Below are positions 33,328-45,706 of a stretch of DNA of 64,000 nucleotides, piece after piece. Positions within the stretch are counted from its first letter, which is position 1; each line of letters opens with the position of its first letter. Made by a program: the position numbers and the translations under genes. Under the pieces are notes generated by a model. That model was given only the letters and a program-made list of their open reading frames with translations, did not search any database and was not told the DNA's origin. The stretch is taken from assembly GCA_013368325.1 (NCBI GenBank), contig JAACJK010000221.1, forward strand, positions 682,001 through 746,000. The letters run 5' to 3'. The stretch comes from Ephemerocybe angulata. Its lineage: Eukaryota; Basidiomycota; Agaricomycetes; Agaricales; Psathyrellaceae.

Positions 33328-34116
33328 ATGTTTCGCCATCCCTCTGTAAAGAATAAACTCCACAGGGAGCCTCCCTCGATACAATACAACCAATTCCCGA
33401 GCCACACCAGCGACCCAAGTGGACGTATCCCCCTCTGGCCGCAAGAGCCTCCACGTATCCCGTCCCCCAATGCACCGAGGCATAAAACACAGATACGAAC
33501 TCTCCGCCGCGCATCATCGCCCGATGTCCGAACTTCCTCAGCCCGATTGCAGAAACGGCCAGTCGTCCTTCTCAGCCCGGTCCCAAACTCGTCGCCGAAG
33601 CCCCTACCTCAGCATCCCAAAGTGATTCCGTTTATGCCCCACGCAGGAACGGGGACGCCTCCACTGCGCCATCGGGAGTCAGAGGGTCTTCACCAACACG
33701 CTAGAACCCACTCTCCGCAACTTCCTTCGCGCCAAAGGGAGAATATGGACCGAAAAGTCCTCCCACCTTCGCTTCAACGCCGAGAATCATCGAAAGGCCA
33801 CCCAGAAATGATCCCACAAGTGGTCAATTTGGATGACATGTCCGCCCACAAATCGTCGACGAAGAGGTCGGACGCTGCAGGAGCATACCACGATAAAACG
33901 TTTCGCCCATCCAGCCCAGCCAGTACACGGGCTCCAAGTGCTGGGCCAAAGCAGGTCATCCGGAAGAACCCCGAGAAGTTTCGCCCGCTGCCTAAGAGTA
34001 ATGGGAAGACGCGGGTTGGGCGGTCGGTTGTGCGGCTGGATGGGGAGGTGCTCATCTATGGGGGTGAAGGGGTTGAGAAGGCGGGCTTGATGATATCTCC
34101 AAGTCAGATGTCCTGA
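33328..34116 (+). CDS. Hypothetical disordered Pro/Ser/Arg-rich protein
   Basis: A single open frame of 262 residues starting MFRHPSVKNKLHREPPS. The composition is low complexity: repeated SP, PK and RR dipeptides, very few hydrophobic clusters, no signal peptide and no membrane span. Only the C-terminus looks folded, with VVRLDGEVLIYGGEGVEKA. I recognise no family. The style resembles the disordered tails of regulatory proteins such as the kinase 2 kb upstream, but no kinase domain or linking exon was found. Long for a chance frame, yet the coding call rests on length alone. Confidence 0.5.
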   Translation: MFRHPSVKNKLHREPPSIQYNQFPSHTSDPSGRIPLWPQEPPRIPSPNAPRHKTQIRTLRRASSPDVRTSSARLQKRPVVLLSPVPNSSPKPLPQHPKVIPFMPHAGTGTPPLRHRESEGLHQHARTHSPQLPSRQRENMDRKVLPPSLQRRESSKGHPEMIPQVVNLDDMSAHKSSTKRSDAAGAYHDKTFRPSSPASTRAPSAGPKQVIRKNPEKFRPLPKSNGKTRVGRSVVRLDGEVLIYGGEGVEKAGLMISPSQMS

Positions 34117-34268
34117 ATCTTTTGGCCAGCGGCAAAAGTTTATTTATTCTTCTATGTACGACCACATACACGATACCGTACCATACCAGGACAAGAACCA
34201 AAATTCCTTTCAAAGCTGGCTGTCTGGGTGCTGTGAGTTGAAAGGGTGGATTGAAATCATGGAAATTG

Positions 34269-35244
34269 CTACCTACCAAAGAACTGTCGCCTCGCGGAGC
34301 AATATTCGTCGTATATGACATCGTTCCACTGGCTCCCAGGAACAGTAGAGATATAGACTCTGGGATCATCCGTGATTTCCTTCACCCTCGTTCTCAGATC
34401 TTCTGTCCCCTCATCCGCCTCGGGCTCCGGCGCACAGATCGTAATCTCGTACCTCTCCAAATTCTGCGAGCCAGCAACACACTCGACTTGGTCTGTGCAG
34501 CACAGCGCAACCCCGTTTTTGGTGGAATTCGTCATGCGGCGGAAAGTCTTCATTGACGGGTAGGTCACCACATCCAAGACCTCGTCGTCGCGCATGAACG
34601 CCTCCGCGCTCGTGAAGTGCTCCAACTGGGGTTTCTTGCGGAGGTCCGAGGCGTGGAACGGGCCGTGGATTGGCCCCAGAGTGAGGACTTTAAGGCTCGA
34701 GGGGATCGCATACTCGAGCTTTTGCCACTGATTTTGGTCGAGATGGAGGAGAGCGAGACGTTCTAAGCTGGTGAATACCCAGAAAAGGCGGCAGATGATG
34801 GTGAGCGGCCAGGGTGAAGTGTAGAGGAGGTCGCCCTGCTGCTCGGGGCCGGCGCCGATGTAGAGGTTGTGCACCCAGCCGAGGCGAGAGCTTAGGCGGT
34901 CATCAGGTACATCGTGAGTCCTGTGGAAGAGCACGAGTTTGCGGGCCGACATGAAGCTGATTGAGTGGTAAATGAAAGGTTGGAGCCATTGGTACGCCGC
35001 CTGGTTTATGCAGAGAAGAGAAGTTGAGGAGGTCGGGTTGGCTTCGAGACAGGATATGAAGACTACAGAGGGTGTGCATTAGCGTTGTTCCCGCCGACAA
35101 TACGACTGTTTACTCTGCGAGAATATCCATGGTTAACACTTGAGCATAGTCGGGTTCATCGTAGAAACTTCGTACCTTCCGTTGCAGCTCTACAGGCAGC
35201 TGTGGTAAACATGAAGATCCCGAGTCCTCTTCCTGCTCCGACAT
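34269..35244 (-). CDS. F-box protein with a candidate one-nucleotide exon
   Basis: Probable substrate receptor of an SCF ubiquitin ligase. Exon 1 (35244-35176) encodes 23 residues ending LPQLPVELQRK; the last exon (35062-34269) encodes FISCLEANPTSSTS, LLCINQAAYQWLQPFIYHSI and an LRR-like region (SLERLALLHLDQNQWQKLEY, SSLKVLTLGPIHGP). Direct joining is out of frame. Between them, CTCGCAG-A-GTAAAC places a single A (35114) between two canonical introns of 61 and 51 nt; including it gives an Ile codon, 288 in-frame codons and the F-box sequence LPVELQRKIFISCL, which fits LPxELxxxIF exactly. An alternative uses a weak GTTTCT donor 8 nt into intron 1, adding VR. The gene is divergent from ATG11. 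Confidence 0.75.
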
Positions 35245-35503
35245 CCTTGAGTGTCGCCACAGCCGTCGTAGTAAGCGTCTTCGCCAAAATCGTCGTTGTT
35301 GGTCGTGTTGGTCGTGGAGTCACTGGAGTTCGGCATCAGGGTAGAACGTCTCAATCGGGAACGGAGAGCTAAACAGCCATCAGCACTGAATTGACGCCCG
35401 CCACCGTGTTGTCCAACGTCGACCAACGTTGACTACCAACAACCACCACTACTCATTTCTGTGTTTAGGAAATCTTACTTGAGAGGATTCGCGGAGCTGG
35501 CTC

Positions 35504-38500
35504 ATGATACGGATATGCACTGCTGAGGATGGCCAGGTGTTTCAGGTGAGTTCTGGCCCGGTGCTCCATGCCATCGGCGTTCTAAGCGTTGGGGATAGAC
35601 AAAGGCGACCCTGAGGGATATCGAACGGTATGCTGCTTGATGCATGCGCAGGAAACGGAGCTCAACGTCGTCGTAGGACTGGGAGTTTGGAGGGCTTCAT
35701 CCACAATGAAATTGGGATCGACACGGACGCTGTGATTGCCTACCTTTCCAATGGACAACGGCTAACCCATGCGAATATACGGGAGCTAGCGGGGTCGCAA
35801 GACCAGGTGCGTGGCGGCAGCTCGGTGTGGGGGAGACGACTAACGATGGGCAGACCATATTCGTGTTCACCAAGCACTATCTGGACTACGACCTGGAGGA
35901 TATACTGCGGAACCTCTACTACCAACCGCGGTTTCAGGCACCGGTGCAAGAAGGTACGAGGCGAAACTTCTGCTTGAAATGTACTCATAAAGCTGTCTAG
36001 ACACCGTCTCGGCTACCCCACCCCTACGCTACACCCAATTCGCCGCTGCCTGCATTCAGAATGCCCAGAAACACCACGACTTTGTTACTGAACTGCAGCA
36101 CTCAATGCACTACCAAAACGAGTCTGCCCGTGTGGCGGCAGCAACGCTCGAGTCGCACGTTCTCATCATCTTGGACACTTTCGACAGCGTGGCCGCGAAT
36201 GCGAAGAGGGAGCTCGAAAAGCAGGCGGTGCTGCTGGAGGGCCTGGCGGCGGATCTCGACCTGATTGGCCAGGTGCGCATACACGTGGAGTTCCTCTCGA
36301 CCTCCGTGCGCAAGTCGATAGAGTCTGGGGATAAGCCCAGAGTGCTTGGGGATTATGTGGCCAACGCAAAGATGAAGCAGGTCGCAGAAGCAAGTCGCCG
36401 AACGCATGGTGCGTAATGCCACGGGGCCATTCAATGAGCTCGACGCTGACGTGCTTTAAATAGAGGATCTGAAGACCAAGTTTGAGCAGGTGGATTTGGC
36501 AGTGGGAAGAGTGAAGGACGGAGCAGACGCCATTCGCGCTGCGCTCAACGACGTACAGCTGCTGCAGGATGCTGATTCTAGCGTGCAGCGGTCTCAAGAG
36601 ATATCGGACAGGATAGCCGAAAGCGCCGCCTTGCTAGAAAGTCCGGCTTCGTCTCCAGAAGCTATTATTCAAGAGCTACAGCAGCTAGACGCTGCCCATC
36701 GCAGAGAGGTCCAATCTGCGACCGACTGCAAGAACTCTTATACGCAGCAACACCTGGCGACTTTGAGGCGTATAAGTCTCCTCAATAATGACCTCGTCCA
36801 TATCCCTCCAAGCTTGTCGGCACTTCAAGCAAGCTTCCGCGGCAAGAACAGTTTCGTCCACATTCAACGGTTGCACAACATGATCTACGCGTACGGGGCG
36901 ACGGTTATCGAGATAGTGCGAAGGAAGGAATTCTGTAAGCCATGCGCAACTATGGTCTTCTATAAATTCTTACGGCGTCGCTTCCAGCACGCTTCTTTTA
37001 CCAGCGTGCACAAAGTATTCTCGAAGTCATGGCCAAACTCTCGTATGTATTCCAGGCCGTGTTGAACTCTATTAAGCTAACGTAGTATGTATCAGAGCAA
37101 GCGAACGGAAGCGCCGGCAGGTATACCGCAGCGAGGTGCACGGTCAGCTACCGTTCGAGACCAAGGGCATGGATGATCCCGTGCCGACTATCGACTTTTC
37201 TCCTTCAGGGAGCTCAGACTTCTCTTACTCGCTCGAGAGATCTGACGTTGATGGTGGGTGCCATTCAGCTCGCGTGGAATATGACTGATCGTGTCCACCT
37301 TAATAGGCCTGTTCCATGTTCTAGAAGACCTCGAGCAGTATGCGAGGACAAGTGGAGATACTATGGCCCTGAGCGCCTTGCAGGAAAGTTCGAATTCTTT
37401 GCAAAAGCTTGTGGGGAAAATGGATACTTTGGAGACTGGTTTTGACAAGATTGCGGAGCGCTCGTGTGAGTCGTAGTGTTTCTTTTCCATGGAAGACTAC
37501 AGGCTAACGAGATTTGTAGTGCTTTCAGCATCACGGGTTATGACATCTCGTAAACGATGTGAGTATTATTTCGCGACTTTTAATCCACCGCTGAAGCTGA
37601 ACGCGCTGCATAGTCGCAGGCGAGGACGAGCAAGTTTATCAAGAAATTCTGGAAGAACTTCGAGTGGTTGAGGAGGCTAAAGCACGAGATGCTTCCATGT
37701 TCGATGAGGAACGCCGTTCCATGAAGGCTGAAATCCAGAAACTCAAGGCGGCTCTAGAAAAATCGGAAGCTAAGGCGCTTAGCGAGGCGGATCGAGCAAC
37801 GGCCTTGGAACGAGAGCTTCTTCAGGCTCGCAGTCACGCTGATAGCGAGTCTAACGCCCGGCGGATCGTGGAAGAGCGTAACCAAGAGCTAGCCAACGAT
37901 ATCGAGAACCAGCGACTCGGCATCTCTCGAGCACTGGCCGACGCTACCGAACAGACCAAGACAGTCGAAAAGGTTAAGCAGGAACTTTCCCAAGCTCGCG
38001 CAGAATTTAACGAGGTGAAGGAGTTGGAGAGTAGGAGCGCAGCAAAGGTCGCAGCTCTGCTCGAGGAACAGGGTAACACGCTGCGGAAGCTGGAAGAAGC
38101 ACGAGCCCGTGGAGAAGATCTTGAAACTCAGATACAGGCGGCCCGTGCGGAGAGCGAGGATGTTCGCCAGGCACTGAAAAGCACGAGTGGAGAGAAGGAC
38201 CGTCTGCTGAAGGCACAGGCGTCTGAGCATGATCGGATCATCCGAGATCATATTGCAGAGGCGGACGGGGATCGTGCTGTCCTGGAACGACAATTCTTCG
38301 AGCTTAAAGCAGTGCAAGAACACACGGAACGACAAGTCAAGGATCTTCGCACAGAGATCGAAGTCGCAAATGCGGACGCCGTCGGGCTGCGGGAAGAGCT
38401 GCAACGGGTGGAGCATGAGCTCCGGGACGCTAAACATGTCGAGCGCCTCCTACGGGAGGACCTCAAAGCGGGCCGGGCTTCACAATCGGATTTCGAAAGG

Positions 38501-40377
38501 AGGGGGGAGGAGAGCAACCACCTCATCGCTCAGATTCTCGATGTCGCGATCAACTTTAGGAATGCGCATGTGAAAGCCTTGCATACGGCTCAGGCCATGT
38601 CATCCCTCCCCCCCTCTGGAAGGCACGGAGCATCGCATCTCGCAGAGTCCATGGTCTCGACTTCCATGCGGAATCACAACGTCATGGACCAGACCGGGGA
38701 ACCATCGCCCATCGACCCATCGGATCCTCAGGCTGCCCTCGACATTCTACGTGAATTCGACCATGACCACTTCTTGGAGGCCATTGCAAAGACCGGGTCG
38801 ACTATCAGGAAGTGGCAGAAACAGTGCAGAGAGTACCGCGAGCGGGCGAAAGGGAAGATATCGTTCAGGAATTTCGCGAAAGGGGACCTGGCGCTCTTCC
38901 TTCCAACGCGAAACTCGGTCTCTAAACCTTGGGCGGCATTCAATGGTGAGTTCCCTATTTCCAACTTGAACCGAATGATGGAGAGGGGTTGTGATGGGCT
39001 TGGCATCCGTGTTCCGTTACATCATCACTACCCCGCGTCCGAAATACTTCCGAAATTACCCCGCACTAACTGCGTACCCCAGTTTCGTTCCCACATTATT
39101 TCCTGCAAGCGACGGGACACCTCGCGGAACAGCTCAGGACGCGAGAATGGATTGTCGCACGGATCACCTCCATCGCCGAGCGCGTCGTCGACCAGAAAGT
39201 GAGTTCTGTGTCTTGCAGTGGGGAAAGAAAGCAGGGTGAACTGACATGCGTATGGCATTAGGATGAAAGCACCAATCCGTATGGTTTGGGAGACGGAGTA
39301 AAATACTACATGCTGGAGGTTGAGGATTGGACACAGCCGAGCCATAATAAGCGCCGAGGACCCTCGAGGAGAATCACCTCTGACCAAGGGCCTGACCCGT
39401 CTCATTCCACACCCGACTTGCAGCAGCATAGGTCGTCCTCCCCGATTCCAGTCCCACCGCCAGCAGCCTCGTCGTCCGAGGTTGAAGACACGTTCCATCC
39501 CCGAAACTCCCATGCTTTCCCTTCTCGGCATCGTTCTAGCTCGTCGCCTGGTGCACGTCCGTCCTCGCTCTCTCGACTTCTCGCCCAGGCGTCGCCGTCG
39601 CCGACTCAGGAAAAACATCCATTGGGGAGCGAGACCGATGGCACAAATCCCCCTTCTCACCACCTTTTACTTTCTTCAGACAGCGATCCTCCCCTGGAGC
39701 CGGAAGTTAAAGAGGCCTCGGCCTCGACCTCCCCTCCTCCTCCGCCATCTCCATCGACTCTTCTGGCAGGATCGGCCCCTCGTCAGTTCGTTGGTGGACA
39801 GCCATCGCCTCTTCGCCCAGGATCCCGTGCTTCTCGTCTATCTACCACATCCAGATTTTCCGGCCGACTTCCCACCCTCGGAGCCGTCGCATCTGGCGTT
39901 AGCAAAGCAGCACCTACCGTTGCTCTCGTAGACCAGCAATTGCCTGGATCTCCTCCTTCTTACGAAGGCGGGAACCCCTTCGTCTCACCAACTACACCTT
40001 CACCACCGGAGGATTCGATCTCAGATGCTATCTCCAGCCCCATGCACGGCAGCACTGACCGACGACGGACGACTTCTTACCATATTCCTCGGTCTTCGCC
40101 GCTGGTGGTGGCTGGTTCTCAGAATCCCGCATTCCAGCAACCACGGGCATCTACACCTTCGAATGCGACTAGCACCCTTGCTTCTCTTGCAAGCAGTTGG
40201 GGCGTGGCGTTTGGACGGCGGAAGCGAGCAGATCCCAGTCCGTTAACTCCTCCGTCCGAATCTCCCGTCGACAATTCCATCGACAGCAATGACACTACGA
40301 CGGTCAATGCTCCTGCAGAGCCGTCTACAAGTACCACGCAACCATCGGCTGCTCATGCGCTGCTTAAACGATTCTAA
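35504..40377 (+). CDS. ATG11: Autophagy scaffold Atg11
   Basis: Scaffold of the selective-autophagy initiation complex, binding Atg1 and cargo receptors at the phagophore assembly site. Thirteen exons (35504-35545, 35599-35627, 35677-35806, 35854-35953, 36001-36408, 36464-36934, 36988-37042, 37096-37253, 37307-37465, 37520-37558, 37620-38945, 39083-39198, 39262-40377) encode 1382 residues. The N-terminal ubiquitin-like part starts MIRICTAEDGQVFQ; a helical region with RRKEFSRFFYQRAQSILEVM follows, then a long coiled coil from about residue 530 to 880. The conserved C-terminal claw region has VSFPHYFLQATGHLAEQLRT, WIVARITSIAERVVDQ and GDGVKYYMLEVEDW. The last 350 residues are Ser/Pro rich and disordered. 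Exons 1, 2 and 10 are short (42, 29 and 39 nt). Confidence 0.93.
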
Positions 40378-41563
40378 GATAGCTATAGGATGCTTCTCTT
40401 CTTCGGCGTTCTGTCACTTCATTCTAATCTTGCCTTCGGATGATATCCCACGTTGTACTTACTCTGATTTTTCTAATAGACATAGATGGCGCTGTGCTAT
40501 CTTAACGGTGATATCGACCGTAATTGGTTTATCTGTGCCCCACTTCTTTCAGTCTTCCTGGATTCGAGCCGCATCGACAGGTCCTAGGCCCCTAGTAGTA
40601 GGGGCGCCTGCGTAGGATCCTCGGGGCATTGTCGAGCTTCACAGCGCCGCTCATGTCTGATCTTGACCCTGGTACGCAGTTCACGACTCCATGTCTGTCT
40701 CCATCGTGCTCTAAATTTGTCAAGAGTACGTTGACCGAACTGAGCGCCAGTTTCGGCTATGAAAGATTGAATGGCGCCGTGACCGTCCCTGAGTGTATCG
40801 GAGAAACTGTGTCACAGGTTGACCCCGAAGTCATTGGTGTATCTTAAGTCAAGCATCACAACCCGGAGGGTTGTCGGTGTGAATGACCATGCTGGTTACT
40901 CGTCTAAATTCGGTGATGAACCTCATCTGGGCGAGACGGTGAATCGTGACCTATCAAGATCAAATTCACAGGACCAGATGGAGTGTTCCCCGCGCCAGAT
41001 CTCCTATGTCTCCCCAGATTCATGTGGAGAAATCTCGTGGAAACCTATGACTGGCCAACGATGGAGTTGCCTTAGCAAAAGCATGTGGAACACACCGGGG
41101 TGTGCAGAGGCAGGGTCTGAGAGAGGTCGTGGAGGAAGGTAGACTACTGAGAAGTTGAATCCTGGTAGGCAATTCTCTCCTGCGAATTTCGAAAGCAGGC
41201 GATACAGCGGCTAACTGAACTCACAAGGAAGGTTCGGCGACCGCGAGGCGTGAGGAGGTGTGCCTCTAGACAAAGTGGGGCCAGTTAGGCCAGTTCAGGG
41301 TCGAGTTTCGCGTATGCCCAAATAGGTATGTATCTCCGCCGGAATAGATTCCCGGCCCCAGACTCTGTTCTCGCGGGCAACAACGAGCGTCACGGTGTAC
41401 CTCTGGAAAAACCCCTCATGGGCCAATCCATCATTTGGTCACCCCTACAAGCTAGTTCTCCCAGCGGGTTCACGTCGTATAAAAGCCAGACGGATGGCTT
41501 CTTCGGCTTCCCATCCCATTCTTCCTCCTTTCCCAAGTTCCCTCCTAAACTCCGGAATCGACA
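40378..41563. other. Intergenic; TATA box of the sugar transporter
   Basis: 1.2 kb without a supported gene; small frames at 40629-40847 and 40819-41142 match nothing known. TATAAAAG at 41478-41485 lies 79-86 bp before the transporter start codon and is followed by a CT-rich leader, a strong-promoter arrangement. Confidence 0.55.
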
Positions 41564-43388
41564 ATGGGTGCAGGTGCAGTAGCAACCTCCGGGGAGACCA
41601 GCGGCTATGCCCATCTCATCGACCCCAACAGGAAGTGGTACAAGAACAGGCGGTACGCACTCTATATTTCTCTTAACTTTTCGTATGCTCATGACTTCCC
41701 CAGACTCGTTGCTCTCAACGCCTGGATCTTGCTCCTGCTCATCACCTCCTCCACCAACGGATACGATGGAAGCATGATGAATGGTCTCCAGTCCATCGAC
41801 CACTGGCGTCTGTACTTCGGTGACCCCAAGGGCGGCAAGTTGGGTCTCTTCAACGCCATCCAGAACATTGGATCCTTGGCCGCCTACCCCTTCGCCCCCT
41901 ACGTCTCTGACGGCGTTGGACGAAAGGCCTCCATTTTCTTCGGTGCTACAATTATGTGCATCGCAACCGTCCTCCAAGCGGCTGCCCAGTCCTTCGGAAT
42001 GTTCATCGGTGCTCGTTTCTTGATCGGTTTCGGTCTAACCTTCGCTGGTGAGTTGTAAGCCTCCTTTACAGCCACTATTCGCACTCACAACCCGCTTCTT
42101 TTCAGCGAGTGCTGCTCCTCTTCTCGTTACCGAGCTTGCCTACCCGACTCAGCGCGCTACCCTTACTTCCACCTACAACTCCCTCTGGTACTCTGGTGCC
42201 ATCATGTGAGTTAGGATCCTTTCTGTATACATATCCCAACTTACCCATTTCTTAGTGCTGCCTGGACTACCTTCGGTTCTTTCAAGATCCAGAACACCTG
42301 GTCGTGGCGTCTCCCCTCCGCTATCCAGGGTCTTCCCGCTGTCATCCAGGTCTGTCTCATCTGGTTTGCCCCCGAGTCCCCTCGTTGGTTGGTCAGCAAG
42401 GGCCGCAATGAGCAGGCCTTGAAGACCCTCGCCTACTACCACGCCGATGGCAACGACCAGGATCCTCTTGTACAGTACGAATACAACGAGATCAAGGCTG
42501 CTATCGACCTCGACCGCGCCGTTGCCGAGAAGGTCGGCTGGAAGACCCTCGTCGCTACTCCCGGAAACCGCAGGCGTATGCGCATCATCATCGCCATTGC
42601 CTTCTTCTCTCAGTGGTCCGGCAACGGTCTCGTCTCCTACTACCTCAATGAAGTCTTCAAGACCATCGGTATCACCAACGGCACTCACCAGCTCCTCATC
42701 AACGCTATCCTCCAGATGTGGAACTTGGCTTGGGCTCTTACTGCCTCCTCCCTCGTCGAGAAGATTGGTCGCCGCATCCTCTTTATCTCCTCCACTATTG
42801 GCATGATCGCCTTCTTCACCATGCAGACCATTTGCAGTGCTATGTACGCTAAGAACGGAAACAACGCCGCTGCCTACGCTGTCATCGCCGCCATCTTCCT
42901 GTTCTTCGCTTCTTACGAGTAAGTTCCAGTCGCTCGCTGCCAGAGGAAGCCTGAACTGACTCCTCCTTTAGTCTCGCCTACACTCCCCTCATCGTCACCT
43001 ACACCGTCGAGATTCTGCCCTACCAGATCCGTGCCAAGGGCTTCGTCGTCTTTAACTTCGCCATCTCGCTCTCCCTCATCTTCAATCAGTATGTCAACCC
43101 CATCGCCCTCAAGAAGCTCGGCTGGAAGTACTACATTGTCTACATCGCATGGCTCACCTTCGAGCTCGTATTCGTCTACTTCTGTGAGTATTCCTCTAGT
43201 CCCGACTCTATAGCACGCCCTGACTTTTTCTATCAGTCGTCATTGAGACCAAGAACCGTACGCTCGAGGAGACCGCTGTTATCTTCGATGGTCCCGAAAA
43301 CGTCGATGCTCTCGCCGGCGTTGCTACCAATGCCGTTGACGAGAAGGGTTCAGATGTATCGATCCATGATGAGAAGGAGAAGGTTTAA
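41564..43388 (+). CDS. MFS sugar transporter (lactose permease-like)
   Basis: Plasma-membrane sugar/H+ symporter of the major facilitator superfamily. Six exons (41564-41652, 41704-42047, 42106-42205, 42256-42918, 42972-43183, 43237-43388) encode 519 residues with twelve predicted membrane helices. Sugar-porter signatures are present: SDGVGRKASIFFG between helices 2 and 3, PESPRWLVSKGR before the central loop, EKIGRRILF between helices 8 and 9, and IETKNRTLEE after helix 12. The segment NGYDGSMMNGLQ in helix 1 and the order of the other blocks resemble LAC12-type fungal transporters for lactose and other sugars; the actual substrate cannot be read from sequence. Codon use is strongly biased to C-ending codons, and with the good TATA box this suggests high expression. 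Confidence 0.92.
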
Positions 43389-45706
43389 AGCCTTGCGTTC
43401 CATCCCTCTTATTCTCGACGCGATGCCCTTCACATATACCTGACTTCCAATTCGGTTGTCTTCGATGTATCACTTAATGGTTTCTAGCCAGTGCTTGGGT
43501 GTTATTTTGGTTATCCGCGGGGATGCTGGATGCCTTTCTCCCATACTACGCTTGTCATTGTACTCCCTATTTACCCTTTAAAAGGCGCTCGGTTCTCAGG
43601 TTCACACTCACGCATGTAACATAGTATCACGACTCATCCACACTTTTATTACCTCTCTCATGTCTATTTGGTTGATCAGGTGCGACTTCGCGGCATTGAG
43701 AATGTCTGCCTCCATATGAGCTCTCGTTGACCGCCCCGGTGCTTGTGTCACTTGGGGCAGCTGCTGAAAGAAGCGTTCTTGTGAGCCATACTCCGAAGTC
43801 TGATCCACGCGACATAGACCCCACAAGTCCTTTCGCATTCAATTCTGCCTCTCAAGGCCCGCTTTCGGAGAGCCGTTGTTGTGTTGCAGCATGTCAGCCT
43901 AATTGTGTGAGTATGGGAATGACCTTCGAAAATGTGCCACGAGTTGGTACTTCACGATCGTTTCGGAGTGGGGGGCACTTTGGCCGGTCATTATCCATCG
44001 GTATCTCCCCCGGTGGAGCTCGCATGAAACTTGACTTCAAAGTACCTCCAAGAGGGCCCCTCAAAAGACATAACCTCGCTGAAATATCGGAGACACTTAC
44101 GAACGCCTTTGGTGATATGATGCGCCCGTAAAGGCATAATACCAGTCTCTGCAACTCGTACTTGGCTCCATCTCCGCATAACCTCCAGTGTAACGACTTG
44201 GTATATCCTAATCCTTAACGAAAGAAAGAAGATGTACACGGAAGGAAGCCGTTCCGTTGCAAAAGGGACCGTCGCCGCCTGTAAGTTGGGACGAAGAATC
44301 TGATGGTAAAGATGGAGAGGACGTTTCGTTGCCTTCTTCCGTATTCTAAGCTTGCAGAAGCGGTAGGCGTATGAGAAGAACCAGGCTCATCTGACACGAC
44401 AGTTATGGCTTTGATCTATTTTGTAACATTTAAGAAACATGTCCATGTGCACCGGGTTCCCGTACGAGGATGTTGCAGATCCGACATGGCACTGGGTATT
44501 CATGCCAAATCGGTGTGCGATCGTGTCACTTTCGCCCTCATGAGCAGGAAATGCCACGCGAGTACAAGGGTAATGTTTGCCATGTACGGCCGTATTGTTT
44601 ATGCCCTTTACGGGCTACAGCTTACACCTTGCGTCCTGGTAGTATTATGGCGACAGAGGCTCTCGAAACGAGACTAAGAACTGGATGGATCACTTGACAT
44701 TCCAAGGCCATTCAATTTCCATTGCGCAACAACGCTCGCACAGAGGCAATCAATCTCATTCGTATGCTCCACTTGCACATTCCAAAGCATGATGAGATCC
44801 ACCACAGCCAACATATGGCAGAGTTTCTCCAAGCGCGATGAGTCCGCCGAACATTTACCACCCTGGCAACAACATCGAGAGGCAGCCGAGTACGAAGGGA
44901 GGGATAGCTGTCGCCACTCTCCAGGAGTCTGATGGTGGTGCTGGCCCCTGGAAGTTCTCCACAGGCTCACCTGTCCTCACCTTTTCCACCGTCGGAGTGT
45001 CCTGTACAGTCCTTACCACGACTGTGGCATCCATCTTGAGCGCTCGGCAACGGGCTGCGCGCCGTGTCACCATTCCGGTATGGTCTATGATCTATCAGCT
45101 CCAATCGCTTAAGAATTAAAACTCTCCGACGGTGGTATGTATATTTGCACACGAACAAGAGATCGAAAGGGCGAGAAGGGACACCTCGCATCGTGAAGCC
45201 TTTGTCGATGGTGAGTTCTGACGTGAACTTCAACAAGGTGACGAAGTCGCCTAATCATTAGTCGGGCGCCCGGCCTCAGAGCTGCATTCCAGTGAGACCT
45301 TCCAAGCTAGCTGACCCTGACTTGAGTTGCGCGATTCAGGCGTTTCGGATACTTGAGAGGTGATCGGAAGACAACTGTGGTGGCCGTGGCTTGGGTGGCG
45401 TCGAACTTAGGTAACCATTCTCACACGCTGGGCGCCTAATTTCCAGCGGCTTTCGTCCCGCGGACGCTTTCTTTTCATTCAGACCATAAGGAGAAGCATG
45501 AGGGCTCGGAAAGAAGCATGTTTGTTATCACATGCATATTACCCCAGGAAAATCCTCTGGACTTGGTTTTATCTTGGCGGACAAACGTTATAATAGAAAG
45601 TCAAAGACTGTACATTAGCCATACAAACAAAAATGAGCGACGGGTATGAGTATATACACAATGAGGGGCTGGTATGCTATGTAGCAAGGGGGTAGCAAGG
45701 GGGATT
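43389..45706. other. 2.3-kb gene-poor interval
   Basis: Between the convergent transporter and GMC oxidase genes. Several open frames of 60-130 codons (for example 43727-44131 plus) have no motif, splice support or biased codon use. No repeat family or transposon terminus was recognised. Confidence 0.4.

Noticed and set aside
42173..42688. Minus-strand frame in the sugar transporter
   Set aside because: Shadow produced by strong C-ending codon bias.
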